From assembly GCA_003151535.1 (NCBI GenBank), contig PLXT01000042.1, positions 16,948 to 78,223 of the forward strand: 61,276 nt of DNA, in the 5' to 3' direction. The stretch comes from Methanobacterium sp. Its GTDB lineage: Archaea; Methanobacteriota; Methanobacteria; Methanobacteriales; Methanobacteriaceae. Shown one piece after another: positions 1-9,452 of this stretch. A program made the position numbers and the translations under genes. Each line of letters opens with the position of its first letter. Position 1 is the stretch's first letter. The notes beneath the pieces are model-generated. The model was not told where the DNA came from, searched no databases, and saw nothing but the letters and a program-made list of their open reading frames with translations.

Positions 1-166
1 AAAAATAATCATACCCATTATCAAATGAGGTTAATAAAAATTCTCTTAAGTAAATAAATGACATTTATAATTTAGTTAAATTTAATTCCAATACTTGAAT
101 TAATCTGAATACACATTTAAGATGTATATTGATCTACTCTAAAAAAAATTAGGGTAATATTTTTTT

Positions 167-373
167 TTATTTAGCAACCATTACCTCTGTGGATTTAATT
201 ATTGCAGAAGCAGTGTCTCCCGGTTTAAGGTTAAGTTTTTCAACGGATTCTTTAGTTATTATTGCTGTTATGAGTTGGGGAGATTCGATTTTTATTTTAA
301 CGCTGGCCATTACAGCACCCACCTCAACATTCTCAATTTTACCCTCAAAAACATTCCTTGCACTAATCTCCAT
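167..373 (-). CDS. Molbindin-like single TOBE-domain protein
   Basis: A 68-residue protein made of one TOBE (Mop) domain. Such molbindins bind molybdate or tungstate oxyanions in the cytoplasm as oligomers and buffer the metal for molybdopterin enzymes; methanogens need this for formylmethanofuran dehydrogenase. The N-terminus MEISARN, the GKI-x-V-x-GAV segment and the LKPGD motif are typical of the family. I chose the ATG at 373 because GAGGTGA lies just upstream; a GTG three codons earlier overlaps that site. No molybdate transporter gene is adjacent. The family call is firm, but metal choice cannot be read from sequence. Confidence 0.85.
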   Translation of the reverse strand: MEISARNVFEGKIENVEVGAVMASVKIKIESPQLITAIITKESVEKLNLKPGDTASAIIKSTEVMVAK

Positions 374-656
374 AAAAATCACCTCTACCTAATATTATGT
401 TGTTAATCATTGAAAAAAACTACCTTCAAAAAAAAATTCATAAGTTATTATAAATTCAATTGGATCAAATTAAGGATAACATTATATACATAAACTTTTA
501 AGTTAAATACATAGTATTAATAATATCCATATAAATGATAATAATATAAAATATCGACTTTGTGAATTATAAAAATGAATTATAAAAATTAGATGGTGTT
601 TAATTTTATTAAGTGTTTTTTTAGTTATTAGTATAACGCCTACATGCGCTGTTAAA

Positions 657-1286
657 ATGGGAGATGTAGGCGATGACGCAACAAACTATAATATGGAAAG
701 TAAGAATAGAAAAGGGTTTTTTGCAAAGATTAAATTCATTGCTAAAGGGTTCAAACTAATAGATAAAGCAAAAAGTACAGAGAAAGACTCAAAGAATAAT
801 ATTAACAATACTTCTGATGGAAATGGATATGAATTCCTGTGGAAACAGAATCAACTAAAACAACAACAAGAACAGAATTTAATACATTACAGAAATTCGA
901 AGGGAATTATTAAAATAAACACAATAAACAACACAAGCATTGGAAACTCAACGGGTAACAATACAAACATCACAAATGTAACAAATAACAATTCCATTGA
1001 TACATGCAGTGGAACATTAATTATACCTTGGGCATGTAATGTTGATACTGAAAATTTAATAAGAGAACTAGCTGTAAAACAAAATATTACTTTAATAAAG
1101 AAAAAATCTGACGTAAATAATAATTTAACAGGGAATATAGTTCAGATAATTGATGAAAGGGGACATATACGTTATTCAGATGTTAAATCCTTTGATGATA
1201 CAACTATAACTCTGGTTTCATCCAATAAAAAAGAAATTATCATGACGATTGATAATTTTGAAAATCATTATTTACTGGTAGACTAA
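657..1286 (+). CDS. Secreted Asn-rich protein with a broken signal peptide, possibly C39-like
   Basis: A 209-codon frame rich in Asn, Lys and Ile. The ATG at 657 is probably not the true start. The frame is open upstream and encodes a hydrophobic stretch ending in CAVK, like a signal peptide, but has no standard start codon there. Another frame has ATG at 593 and would join this one if the T run at 616-622 were one base shorter, giving a signal peptide that starts MVFNFIKC. The C-terminal 95 residues, with a DTCSG motif and an HYLLVD end, loosely resemble a cysteine-peptidase C39 domain. That resemblance is weak. A membrane protein gene follows. Confidence 0.5.
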   Translation: MGDVGDDATNYNMESKNRKGFFAKIKFIAKGFKLIDKAKSTEKDSKNNINNTSDGNGYEFLWKQNQLKQQQEQNLIHYRNSKGIIKINTINNTSIGNSTGNNTNITNVTNNNSIDTCSGTLIIPWACNVDTENLIRELAVKQNITLIKKKSDVNNNLTGNIVQIIDERGHIRYSDVKSFDDTTITLVSSNKKEIIMTIDNFENHYLLVD

Positions 1287-1398
1287 ATAAACGAATTACA
1301 AAAAAAATGAGATCTTACATGAAACAGAAAAGGCTCAAAATCTCAAAAACGAAGCTCAAACTAACACAATAATTAATGGGATATTAACGGGTTTAGGA

Positions 1399-2097
1399 TT
1401 GGTCTTGTTTATTATTGGACTAACACTCGCAATAATATTCTCAAAACCTGCATCTATAGAAGCAGAACTGCAGATGACCGATTTAGGAAATGAAATCACC
1501 AATGAATTAGATTCAGATATATCTAGTAGTGGTAGTTCAGACGAAGAATGGGATCCATACTATGGTAATCGGCCTGCACCAGCATCCGGAGGAATAACTC
1601 CAAAACCATCCCCTGATCTAGAGCCAACATTCTCAACACAAGTATCTGTAAACTCATCAGATCCAGTAATTAATACCCAGTCAAATATTCCAATATCACC
1701 AGGGTTACTATTTAAACTAAATTCACAGAAGATCAAATATGGATTATCCATTGGAGTTGGAAGTGTTAGTGCAATCATCGCTGTTATAGCTGCAGTGGAA
1801 TTAATAATTAATGCATCTTCTAATACATGGATTCGTATCATTTTAGGGATTGTAGGATTAATATTAATATTAGTAGGTACAGCATTCATTTATGATATAA
1901 TAAAAGGATTTGATAGTGTAGGTAACTTAATAACTTCCAATGCTCTACTGAAAAAACTTAAAAACGATAGTAATGATATGCATGAATGGTTAAAGATGGG
2001 AAACCTAAACAATGAAACAGTAATAGATGAAAACAATACTATTAACCTAAATAATACATCCCTATTTAATAACAATAATACGAGGAGTTTACAGTAA
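1399..2097 (+). CDS. Membrane protein of unknown function, three hydrophobic segments
   Basis: A 232-codon frame from a TTG. It has one membrane segment at the start, a polar Ser/Pro/Asp-rich linker (about residues 35-100), two further membrane segments around 115-170, and an Asn-rich tail. The frame is open back to 1291 and the added residues look like a Gln/Glu/Lys-rich helix leading into the first membrane segment, so the true protein probably begins upstream. No ATG, GTG or TTG is in frame there, so the start may be lost or non-standard. It follows the secreted protein gene by about 110 bases and may be cotranscribed. I do not recognise the family. Confidence 0.5.
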   Translation: MVLFIIGLTLAIIFSKPASIEAELQMTDLGNEITNELDSDISSSGSSDEEWDPYYGNRPAPASGGITPKPSPDLEPTFSTQVSVNSSDPVINTQSNIPISPGLLFKLNSQKIKYGLSIGVGSVSAIIAVIAAVELIINASSNTWIRIILGIVGLILILVGTAFIYDIIKGFDSVGNLITSNALLKKLKNDSNDMHEWLKMGNLNNETVIDENNTINLNNTSLFNNNNTRSLQ

Positions 2098-2408
2098 AAT
2101 AATCATTGATTTAATCTAGAATTGTTTAAATCACTTTTTTTTTAATTAATATTTTTAGACTAATTTATCAAGGTATTTTAAGAATTACTAATTTTTGAAT
2201 GGTTAATTTATATCAATTTATGAAATTTTTGATAATCCAATCTTTTCAGATACCCTGTTCTATTATTATATTATTTGCAAAGTTCCAATTTAATGTTCTA
2301 ATAGAAAATTAAGGATTTCCAGTTAACCATTAAACTAAAATACAATTAAATCAAATAGTATGTAATTATATAGATTATATGACAGTGACAAAACAAGGAG
2401 GTTAGATA
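2098..2408. other. Intergenic, no gene seen
   Basis: 311 bases of AT-rich DNA. The left part is T-rich behind the membrane protein gene. The right end holds a strong ribosome binding site, AGGAGGT at about 2396-2402, for the YbjQ-like gene, with TATA-like sequence about 30-50 bases upstream. No small frame with a convincing start was found. Confidence 0.6.
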
Positions 2409-2735
2409 TTGTTAATTTTAACCACACCTACCATTGAAGGAAAAAAAATAGATGAATATTATGGATTAGTTACGGGAGACTGGTTATTGGGGGCAAATCT
2501 CTATAAAGATATGTTCTCAGGAGTTCGGGATGTAGTTGGTGGAAGAACCACTAAATATGAAGAAGAACTCACCAATGCCCGGGAATTAGCTCGAAAGAGT
2601 ATGGAAGAAAAAGCTGAAAAGAAAGGTGCTAATGCAATAATTGCAACTCGTGTATCGTATCATAACCTTGGTGGTACAATGGGAAATACCATAATGGTCA
2701 CCATATTTGGAACAGCAGTATCATACAGTGATTAA
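2409..2735 (+). CDS. YbjQ/UPF0145 family protein
   Basis: A 108-residue cytoplasmic protein of the YbjQ (UPF0145) family, which forms small oligomeric rings of uncertain function and is sometimes described as heavy-metal binding. Family features are the early IxxYxGLVTG segment, the central run of helical residues with AREL and A-x-GAN, and the C-terminal V-x-V-x-GTAV strand. TTG at 2409 is the start, six bases after AGGAGGT. The next gene ends in a second copy of the same domain, so the two may work together. The family is secure and the function unknown. Confidence 0.85.
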   Translation: MLILTTPTIEGKKIDEYYGLVTGDWLLGANLYKDMFSGVRDVVGGRTTKYEEELTNARELARKSMEEKAEKKGANAIIATRVSYHNLGGTMGNTIMVTIFGTAVSYSD

Positions 2736-2774
2736 ATATTAATTAAATTAAAATATCTATAGAGGGTGACATAT

Positions 2775-3608
2775 TTGGCTTCTGTAAAAGAAACTTTTGT
2801 TGACAAACGTTGGGGAATTATTGCTATAACCCTTGGAATTTTAGTAGGAGTTTTCTCCGCTTATATCTGTATTAAATATAATTTAGTTATATTTGGATTC
2901 AATATCATGTATATATTGTCCCCATTAACTGCAGGATTTGTTGAAACAGTTATAGCCCATGAAAAATATGGTAAAAGTACAGGTGCTATCAGTGCTCTTT
3001 TAACCTTTATTTTAATCAACATTTGGGGTTGGTTCATACTCGGTTATATAACTAACAATCCAACCACATTCAATTTAATAACATTAATAGCAATTGTACT
3101 TACAATACAAGCTGCATTCCCAATATTCATGAATTATCTACTCTTTGTTGTTGGTATCAGTATAGTAAGAAAGGTTATAGGATTTTTAGTCTACCTACCA
3201 TCTAAGATCCAGGGAAAACCAAAGGAAGTTGAAAATAGGGAAATTAACGGACCGTCGATCGATGAAATATTCCTTGATACCTTAAAAATACCACTAGTAT
3301 CGGTACCTCACACACCAATTGGGAAGATTAAGACAAATATAGGTTTAGTTACTGGTGAAGCTATAGCAGAAGAAAAAGAAGCCAAGAACTTAATTTCAAA
3401 ACTCACAAACATCATCGAACCAACCCAAATAGACGACATATATCTGGGAGAAGCTAAGAAGGTAGCACTAACTCGAATGCTTCAATCTGCTAAATCTTTA
3501 GGGGCAAATACTGTAATAGAAGTGCTGATTGATTATGTTTCTATTGGTGGATTTCAGGGCAATGCATTCATTGTAACTGCAACTGGAACAGCCGTAATAT
3601 ATGAATAA
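2775..3608 (+). CDS. Membrane protein with a C-terminal YbjQ domain
   Basis: About 277 residues. The first 150 hold four or five hydrophobic segments; after a Pro/Lys-rich linker, residues from about 195 to the end form a YbjQ-type domain (IGLVTGE, then SLGANTVIE, then VTATGTAVIYE). I chose TTG at 2775 because AGAGGGTG sits about seven bases upstream; the GTG at 2766 lies inside that site. The gene starts 39 bases after the stand-alone YbjQ gene, so the two are probably one operon. The membrane part resembles a small conserved archaeal family. It may anchor a YbjQ ring at the membrane, which is inference. Confidence 0.75.
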   Translation: MASVKETFVDKRWGIIAITLGILVGVFSAYICIKYNLVIFGFNIMYILSPLTAGFVETVIAHEKYGKSTGAISALLTFILINIWGWFILGYITNNPTTFNLITLIAIVLTIQAAFPIFMNYLLFVVGISIVRKVIGFLVYLPSKIQGKPKEVENREINGPSIDEIFLDTLKIPLVSVPHTPIGKIKTNIGLVTGEAIAEEKEAKNLISKLTNIIEPTQIDDIYLGEAKKVALTRMLQSAKSLGANTVIEVLIDYVSIGGFQGNAFIVTATGTAVIYE

Positions 3609-3999
3609 CTTTTGAATAAAAATTTGATAAAATATAATGGATAAAAAAATGAGATTTAATGAATATTTTATGATGGATAGATCATAAAAGCATTTTTCCC
3701 AAAATGATCATTATCTTGGGAATTGTTGCCAAACATAATTTGATTTATGGGGTAAAATCTGTCAATATACATACGATTTTCATAGAAAATGCAGTGTTAA
3801 ATGAAAACATTTAAATTAGGATTAGGAAATAATATAGATGATTTATAATGATTTAATATTGTAAATCTAAAACTTTGATAATAGCTTATTAAATTGATTA
3901 TCAAAAGTTTTGGAGAACTTCTAAATAAATTATTAGATCTCCATGGAGTAAATCTTAAATATTCCTGTAAAATTAAAAATCTTAAATCAGATAGGTGAT
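3609..3999. other. Intergenic with a 7-bp inverted repeat
   Basis: 391 bases without a gene. A perfect inverted repeat, TTCCCAA at 3696-3702 and TTGGGAA at 3716-3722, could be the 3' hairpin of the YbjQ operon or an operator. The right end carries the promoter and the AGGTGAT ribosome binding site of the acyl-CoA synthetase gene. Confidence 0.5.
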
Positions 4000-6090
4000 A
4001 TGAAAATGCTTAATCATATGTTCAATGCAAAATCAGTTGCAATAATAGGTGCGTCTGAGACAAAAGGTAAAATCGGAAACGATTTAATGATATCTCTCTT
4101 GAATTATTACAAAGGGAAAATTGTACCAGTTAATAATCATCGTGAAGAAGTACTCGGGATCAAAGCTTATAAATCAATAAAAGAATATGGCCCTGTAGAT
4201 CTTGCAGTTGTAGTCATACCCTCCCCATTTGTACCCGCAGCAGTAATAGAAGTTGGAGAAACTGGAACAAAAAATCTTGTAGTTATTTCTGCAGGATTTA
4301 AAGAAACTGATGAAGTTGGAGCTGAACTTGAAAAGCAGCTAGTAGACATATGCAAAGAATTTGATATTAAACTGGTAGGCCCTAACTGTTTGGGTATCAT
4401 GAATACCTACAACGATATGAACGCATCATTTTCTTCGGATATTGCAAAGAAAGGAAAAATAGCTTTTATGACCCAATCAGGAGCAATATTTGCGGCTATT
4501 CTTGACTATGCTGATAAAAAGAATATAGGATTTTCAAGAATTGTGAGTCTTGGAAACAAAGCAGGAATAAACGAAACAGATTGTCTAACAAACTTCATGG
4601 ACGACGATCACACAAGTGTTATAACAGGATATCTTGAAGGTATAGTTGATGGCCCAGCATTTATGGAAGCTAGTAAATTAGCTTCAAAGAAAAAACCGGT
4701 AGTGATTATTAAATCAGGTACCACAGCTAAAGGATCTGAAGCTATTTCTTCACATACAGGTACTATTGCAGGTTCTGATTCTGCTTATGATGCAGCATTC
4801 TCTCAGTGTGGAATACTCAGAGCAACTTCACTCGAAGAGATGATGGACTACAGTCGAACATTAGCATTGTTCCCTCTCCCAAAGGGTAAGAGGATAGCAA
4901 TAATCACGAATGCTGGTGGACCGGGAATTATGACCACAGATTCGATAATAAAACACGACCTTGAACTTGCACAATTTACAGAAGCAACTAAAGCAATATT
5001 GAGTGAATTTTTACCCGACACAGCAAATGTTAAAAACCCAGTGGATGTATTGGGAGATGCAAGTCCGGAAAGGTTTGGATTTGCTTTAGACACGGTTTTA
5101 CAGGATCCTAATGTGGATGGTGTAATATATCTGGTCACACCACAATCAGTAACCGATCCTGAAGGAACAGCTATAGTGGCAATTGAACATGCTAAATCTT
5201 GCGATAAACCGGTTTTGTTCAGTTTCTTTGGAGGAACACGTTGTGAAGAGGCAGAAGTAGTTTTAAATGAAGCTAAGGTTCCAAATTATTTATATCCTAA
5301 GGCAGCTGTAGTAAGTATGAAAGCTTTATACGATTACACTGTTATAAAAGCCAGAGAATATCTTGAACCTCCAGTATTTGATGTGGATAAAGAAGCCGTT
5401 AAAAATATATTTGAAGATGCAAGGAAAAGAGGAATCAAAACTCTGGGTTTAGAATCATTCGATATACTCAAAGCATATGGAATACCTGCAGTTGGAACAG
5501 CAATATCAAAGACATTACAAGAAACTGTTGATGCAGCTGAAGAAATTGGATATCCACTGGTTATGAAAATAATCTCTCCACAGATTTCACATAAATCTGA
5601 TGTGGGTGGAATCAAGCTTAACCTCAATAATGCGGAAGATGTTAAGGCAGCTTATGAAGATATGATGGCTAAAATACCTGAAAAAGTGCCTGACGCTGTA
5701 CTTGAAGGGGTTCAATTACAGAGAATGGTTTCTGGTGGTAAAGAAGTAATTATTGGTATGATTCAGGATCCAACATTTGGACCTACTTTGATGTTTGGAC
5801 TCGGTGGTATCTATGTTGAAATATTAAAAGACGTTAAATTTGCAATTGCACCAGTAAATGAAAACGATGTAGCCGGCATGATAAGTGGAATCAGAACTCA
5901 CAAACTTCTTGAGGGTTCAAGGGGAAGTGAACCAACAGATATCGCAGCTATTAAAGATATCATCCTAAGAGTTTCCCAACTTGTTACTGACTTCCCAGAA
6001 ATCAGTGAGTTTGAAATCAACCCATTAATTGTTTTCGATGAAGGAGAAGGAGCATTAGCAGTTGATATGAGATTAATATTAAAGGAATAG
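4000..6090 (+). CDS. Acyl-CoA synthetase (NDP-forming), fused alpha-beta type
   Basis: A 696-residue one-chain enzyme of the ADP-forming acetyl/acyl-CoA synthetase family, which interconverts acyl-CoA, ADP and phosphate with acid, CoA and ATP in the cytoplasm. Domains in order: CoA-binding Rossmann fold (about 1-130), two succinyl-CoA-ligase-like domains (about 145-460), and an ATP-grasp domain (about 480-696) with GVQLQRM and FGLGGIYVE. The phosphohistidine is expected at His252 in SHTGTIAG. AGGTGAT precedes the ATG; a second ATG two codons later is also possible. It stands alone between long intergenic regions. In a hydrogenotrophic methanogen it may serve acetate or branched-chain acid metabolism; the substrate cannot be read from sequence. 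Confidence 0.9.
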   Translation: MKMLNHMFNAKSVAIIGASETKGKIGNDLMISLLNYYKGKIVPVNNHREEVLGIKAYKSIKEYGPVDLAVVVIPSPFVPAAVIEVGETGTKNLVVISAGFKETDEVGAELEKQLVDICKEFDIKLVGPNCLGIMNTYNDMNASFSSDIAKKGKIAFMTQSGAIFAAILDYADKKNIGFSRIVSLGNKAGINETDCLTNFMDDDHTSVITGYLEGIVDGPAFMEASKLASKKKPVVIIKSGTTAKGSEAISSHTGTIAGSDSAYDAAFSQCGILRATSLEEMMDYSRTLALFPLPKGKRIAIITNAGGPGIMTTDSIIKHDLELAQFTEATKAILSEFLPDTANVKNPVDVLGDASPERFGFALDTVLQDPNVDGVIYLVTPQSVTDPEGTAIVAIEHAKSCDKPVLFSFFGGTRCEEAEVVLNEAKVPNYLYPKAAVVSMKALYDYTVIKAREYLEPPVFDVDKEAVKNIFEDARKRGIKTLGLESFDILKAYGIPAVGTAISKTLQETVDAAEEIGYPLVMKIISPQISHKSDVGGIKLNLNNAEDVKAAYEDMMAKIPEKVPDAVLEGVQLQRMVSGGKEVIIGMIQDPTFGPTLMFGLGGIYVEILKDVKFAIAPVNENDVAGMISGIRTHKLLEGSRGSEPTDIAAIKDIILRVSQLVTDFPEISEFEINPLIVFDEGEGALAVDMRLILKE

Positions 6091-6109
6091 GATATATTTA
6101 AAAAATTGT

Positions 6110-6175
6110 AAGGTTTTAAGGATTAATTACCCTAAAAAAACCTTAATTTTTTTATTTTTTTTTATTTTTATTATA
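6110..6175 (+). terminator. Hairpin plus T-run terminator
   Basis: AAGGTTTT at 6110-6117 pairs with AAAACCTT at 6137-6144, followed by a long T-rich tract to about 6175. It lies 20 bases after the acyl-CoA synthetase stop. T-rich tracts are the known archaeal termination signal. Confidence 0.6.
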
Positions 6176-6517
6176 TTCATAGAATAATATTACCTAAAAA
6201 TTGTGCACCATTAAAATGTTGTACAAAAAAAATATTATAAAACTTTATACTAAAAAGCCAGTAATACACCTATTTGTAAGGCATGATGTACTAGCGTATC
6301 CTGTTCATCCATACACTTAAACCCATATATTATTTACTGATAGTAATGTCTTAGGATTTAATATTCCTTAAGAGCATCTGGACATTAAATAGTTTAACCA
6401 TCCTATTATCCTTAATTTCTAACTTTCAATAAAATTGTATTAATATAATAATTTTACATCAAAAATAAATCCTTTCAAATAGAATAACTTAAAAAAAATT
6501 ATCATTATTATATTTCA
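6176..6517. other. Intergenic, no gene seen
   Basis: 342 bases of AT-rich DNA between the acyl-CoA synthetase terminator and the broken histidine kinase. No coding frame, hairpin or repeat stands out. Confidence 0.5.
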
Positions 6518-6970
6518 TCATCGTCTTACTTTATATTTTAATTCTTTAAATATCATTTTAAATTCGGTTCCGTTGATATTTTCAATATTAAAATCTCCCT
6601 CTAATTGATTTACTAGATTTTTAACTATTTCTAAACCTAATGTATCCGAATTTTCAAAATCTATATCGGTTGGTATTCCTATGCCATCATCAGCTATAGT
6701 AAATTCTATTTTATCTGCTACATATTTGAGTTTGATTGTTATGGTCCCTTTGGATTCTGGAAATGCATGTTTAACAATGTTAGTTATCAGTTCATTTGTA
6801 AGCAACCCTAATGGAATAGCAGTATCCATATTTAAATTTATGTCGTCCATTTCAAAATTTGTTATTATCGAACCGACTTTAATGTCGTAGGTGAATAATA
6901 TGTCGTAAACTAGTTTCTGAATATATTTATTAAGATAATGGTATTGGAATGTCTCCGGACCACTTAGAAA
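6518..6970 (-). pseudogene. Histidine kinase C-terminal half, HWE/HisKA_2 type, truncated
   Basis: About 150 residues covering the end of a sensor kinase of the two-component type common in methanogens. An N-box-like segment (LLTNELITNIVKHAFPE), a G1 motif (ADDGIGIP) and a later LGLEIVKNL helix form the ATPase domain. The sensing domains and the phosphoacceptor His are missing. The frame runs on to 7015, but residues upstream of about 6970 do not look kinase-like and lie over a second kinase fragment on the other strand. It is most likely a remnant and cannot act as a complete kinase. Confidence 0.7.
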
Positions 6971-6971
6971 A

Positions 6972-7150
6972 GAATTTTTACGATTTTTCAACGACTTCAT
7001 GGAAAGGATGAACATGATGGTAATGGAATAGGTCTCTCAATTGCACAAAAAATAGTGCATGAACATGGAGGCCAAATTTGGGTTGAATCAGAACTTGGAA
7101 AGGGGTCAACATTTTATTTTACCATACCAATTCAATCAGATCCAGATTAA
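6972..7150 (+). pseudogene. Histidine kinase C-terminal fragment, HATPase G2 box
   Basis: An open frame without a start codon that encodes the last 59 or so residues of a different sensor kinase: an F-box-like FQRLHGKDE, the G2 motif GNGIGLSIA, HEHGGQIWVESE, then GKGSTFYFTIP and a stop at 7148. This pattern matches phytochrome/PAS-type kinases rather than the HWE-type fragment on the opposite strand. Both fragments lack their N-terminal parts and their broken ends abut at about 6970, which suggests a deletion with inversion between two kinase genes. Confidence 0.75.
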
Positions 7151-7281
7151 ATCCATTAATAAGTAATCATCAATATTATTATAAAATCTCCTTGATGATT
7201 ATTTAAGAAATAATATTAGATGAAAGAAGTGTCAATAATTCTTTAGAATTAAAAAAAAGGAATAAGGAAATGTTATTGATT

Positions 7282-8766
7282 TTATCTTCTTAGGATATTA
7301 CTTACACCTATAGCTAATAATAGAAGTACAGGCCATATCTCAAGTCTCCCTATCCACATATCAGCAATGAAGGTTAACTTTACAATAACCGGTGAAGTGT
7401 TGGTTATAAGTGATGAAGTTAGTCCCACATTACTTAATGCAGAAGCAACTTCAAATAAAACTTGTGAAACGTTATTATAATAAAACATAACGATTATACA
7501 GCTTAGAATATACACCATCAGATAAACGAATACAAATAAGCCGGTTAATTTTAAAAGGTTGTCATCTGCAGTTATAGTTTTAATATGATGAACTTTACGT
7601 GAAATAACTGCACTCTGTGGGAGTAAAAATGATTTGATCTCCCACCAGACTGACTTAACCATAATACCTATTCTAATCCATTTTATACCTCCACCTGTTG
7701 AACCAGAACCTGCACCTATGACCATGAGGAGGGTAAGAATAAATATGCCCAATCCGGCATACTGATTGACTATATCTGGTCCTGAAGAAGTCTGAAAACC
7801 CGTTGTTGTTATTGCAGATACCACTTGGAAAACAGCATACCTCAAGGATAATAGGATATTGTGTCCATAGTAGGGGGTGTTGTAAAGAAATACAGTAACT
7901 ATGATTGTACCAACAATAATTAAAGGCCATGAAACTTTACTTTCTATATCCTTAAAGTATTCTTTCCAATGTCCAGTAAGTACTGTGTAATGTAAGGCAA
8001 AGTTGGTTGCACCAATTACCATGATGATCATGGCAACAATCTCGATCCATAAATTATGATAGAAGGCAAGACTAGCATTTTGCATACCAAATCCGCCTGT
8101 TGAAAGTGCTGAAAATGTATAGAATACAGAATCAAAAACAGGCATTCCAGCTAATATAAAGAGAACAAATCCAATTACTGTATACAATACATATACTTTG
8201 AGGATGGCCCTTGCAGTGTTTCTTATACTCGGTAATATCCTATCTTCCCTACCTTCTGCAGAATATAACCTCATGAGATTGACTCCAGGAGATGATAGAA
8301 CAGTCAAAACTAAAACAATTATTCCAACTCCACCTAACCACTGCATAAAGGCTCTCCAGAACTCCATAGTGTAGGTGACAGCATTTAAATTTGAATACAT
8401 ACTGAAACCAGTTGTTGTATAACCAGACATAGCTTCAAAATAACCATCAATATACGATAGATCTCCTGAAAAGTAGAATGGAAGAGCTGATAGAGCGGTT
8501 GCAATAAGCCAGATCACTGTCGAAAAGATCATTGCACCCCGAAGGGATAGATCAACCTTTTTTTTAAACCCCACAAAAAGCAGTACACCAAGTAAAAGGC
8601 TTATTAAAGATGAATAAATGAATGGTAAGATGTACTTTGTTTCACCATAAATAAGTGCTACAACAATGGGTAGTAACATTAAAAGCCCAACAAAAATACA
8701 CATAAATCCAGTGTAGTGAAATAGAGAACTTATTTCTCCTTTTTTCATTTTGTCAATAGAATACAT
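7282..8766 (-). CDS. trkH: Trk/Ktr potassium uptake channel subunit TrkH
   Basis: A 494-residue membrane protein of the TrkH/KtrB superfamily, the pore of a potassium uptake system. Each of four repeats has a membrane-pore-membrane layout; filter loops are visible as TTTGFS (near residue 115), STGGFG (near 225), TTTGFQ (near 320) and a fourth loop around LSNVGLTSS (near 440). An AGGTGAT ribosome binding site precedes the ATG. It starts 14 bases after the trkA stop, so trkA and trkH are one operon, and the channel should be gated by nucleotide binding to TrkA. Length is normal for the family. Confidence 0.93.
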   Translation of the reverse strand: MYSIDKMKKGEISSLFHYTGFMCIFVGLLMLLPIVVALIYGETKYILPFIYSSLISLLLGVLLFVGFKKKVDLSLRGAMIFSTVIWLIATALSALPFYFSGDLSYIDGYFEAMSGYTTTGFSMYSNLNAVTYTMEFWRAFMQWLGGVGIIVLVLTVLSSPGVNLMRLYSAEGREDRILPSIRNTARAILKVYVLYTVIGFVLFILAGMPVFDSVFYTFSALSTGGFGMQNASLAFYHNLWIEIVAMIIMVIGATNFALHYTVLTGHWKEYFKDIESKVSWPLIIVGTIIVTVFLYNTPYYGHNILLSLRYAVFQVVSAITTTGFQTSSGPDIVNQYAGLGIFILTLLMVIGAGSGSTGGGIKWIRIGIMVKSVWWEIKSFLLPQSAVISRKVHHIKTITADDNLLKLTGLFVFVYLMVYILSCIIVMFYYNNVSQVLFEVASALSNVGLTSSLITNTSPVIVKLTFIADMWIGRLEIWPVLLLLAIGVSNILRR

Positions 8767-8780
8767 TTAGAAATCACCTA

Positions 8781-9437
8781 TCATTTTAAAAATATCTTAA
8801 CCACATCTTGAATATAATTGGTTTTTATTAGAATGGAAATTCTATCACCCTCTTCTAAAATCATGTCTGATTCAGGCATTAATATTTCGAAATCTGGACT
8901 TTTGTAAACAGCACATATAATATAATTCTTTGTAGGACTTAGATCACTAATTTTCTTGCCTATTGATTTCTTGTTTTCTATTGGAATATCTAATAATTCT
9001 GCATTACCCCTACCAAGCATTATCATATCAGCTATTTTTGGTCGGATTATAAGCTTTTCAAGATAACTTGCAGCACTCAGTTCTGGACTCACAGTTGCAT
9101 CGATACCAACTTTTTTGAAGGCATCAGCATGTGATGGGTCACTTATACGTGCAATAATCTTTTTTGGATTGTAACCTTTAACCAATATGCATGCAAGTAA
9201 GTTGGCTTCATCATTACCTGTTCCAGCAACAAATGCATCGGCATCCGCGACATTGGCCTCTTCAAGGATTTTAATATCTGTACCATTACCACATATTACC
9301 AGTGCATCCAATTCACTTGCAGCATTGTTACACAATTCAGGATCCTTTTCTAATAATGTAACATCAAAACCAGCTTTTATAAGTGAAGAAGCAAGGTTTA
9401 AACCCACTCTTCCTGCTCCCATTATTATCACGTACAT
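8781..9437 (-). CDS. trkA: Trk potassium uptake regulatory protein TrkA
   Basis: A 218-residue cytoplasmic RCK protein that binds NAD(H) or ATP/ADP and gates TrkH. An N-terminal Rossmann domain begins YVIIMGAGRVG with an acidic residue at the end of the second strand (LLEKD), followed by a TrkA-C domain from about 140 ending in SILIKTNYIQDV. GGAGGG precedes the ATG. It sits between a decayed paralogue upstream and trkH downstream, all in the same direction. One RCK and one TrkA-C domain is the normal archaeal layout. Confidence 0.93.
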   Translation of the reverse strand: MYVIIMGAGRVGLNLASSLIKAGFDVTLLEKDPELCNNAASELDALVICGNGTDIKILEEANVADADAFVAGTGNDEANLLACILVKGYNPKKIIARISDPSHADAFKKVGIDATVSPELSAASYLEKLIIRPKIADMIMLGRGNAELLDIPIENKKSIGKKISDLSPTKNYIICAVYKSPDFEILMPESDMILEEGDRISILIKTNYIQDVVKIFLK

Positions 9438-9452
9438 ATTAAAATCCCTCCA

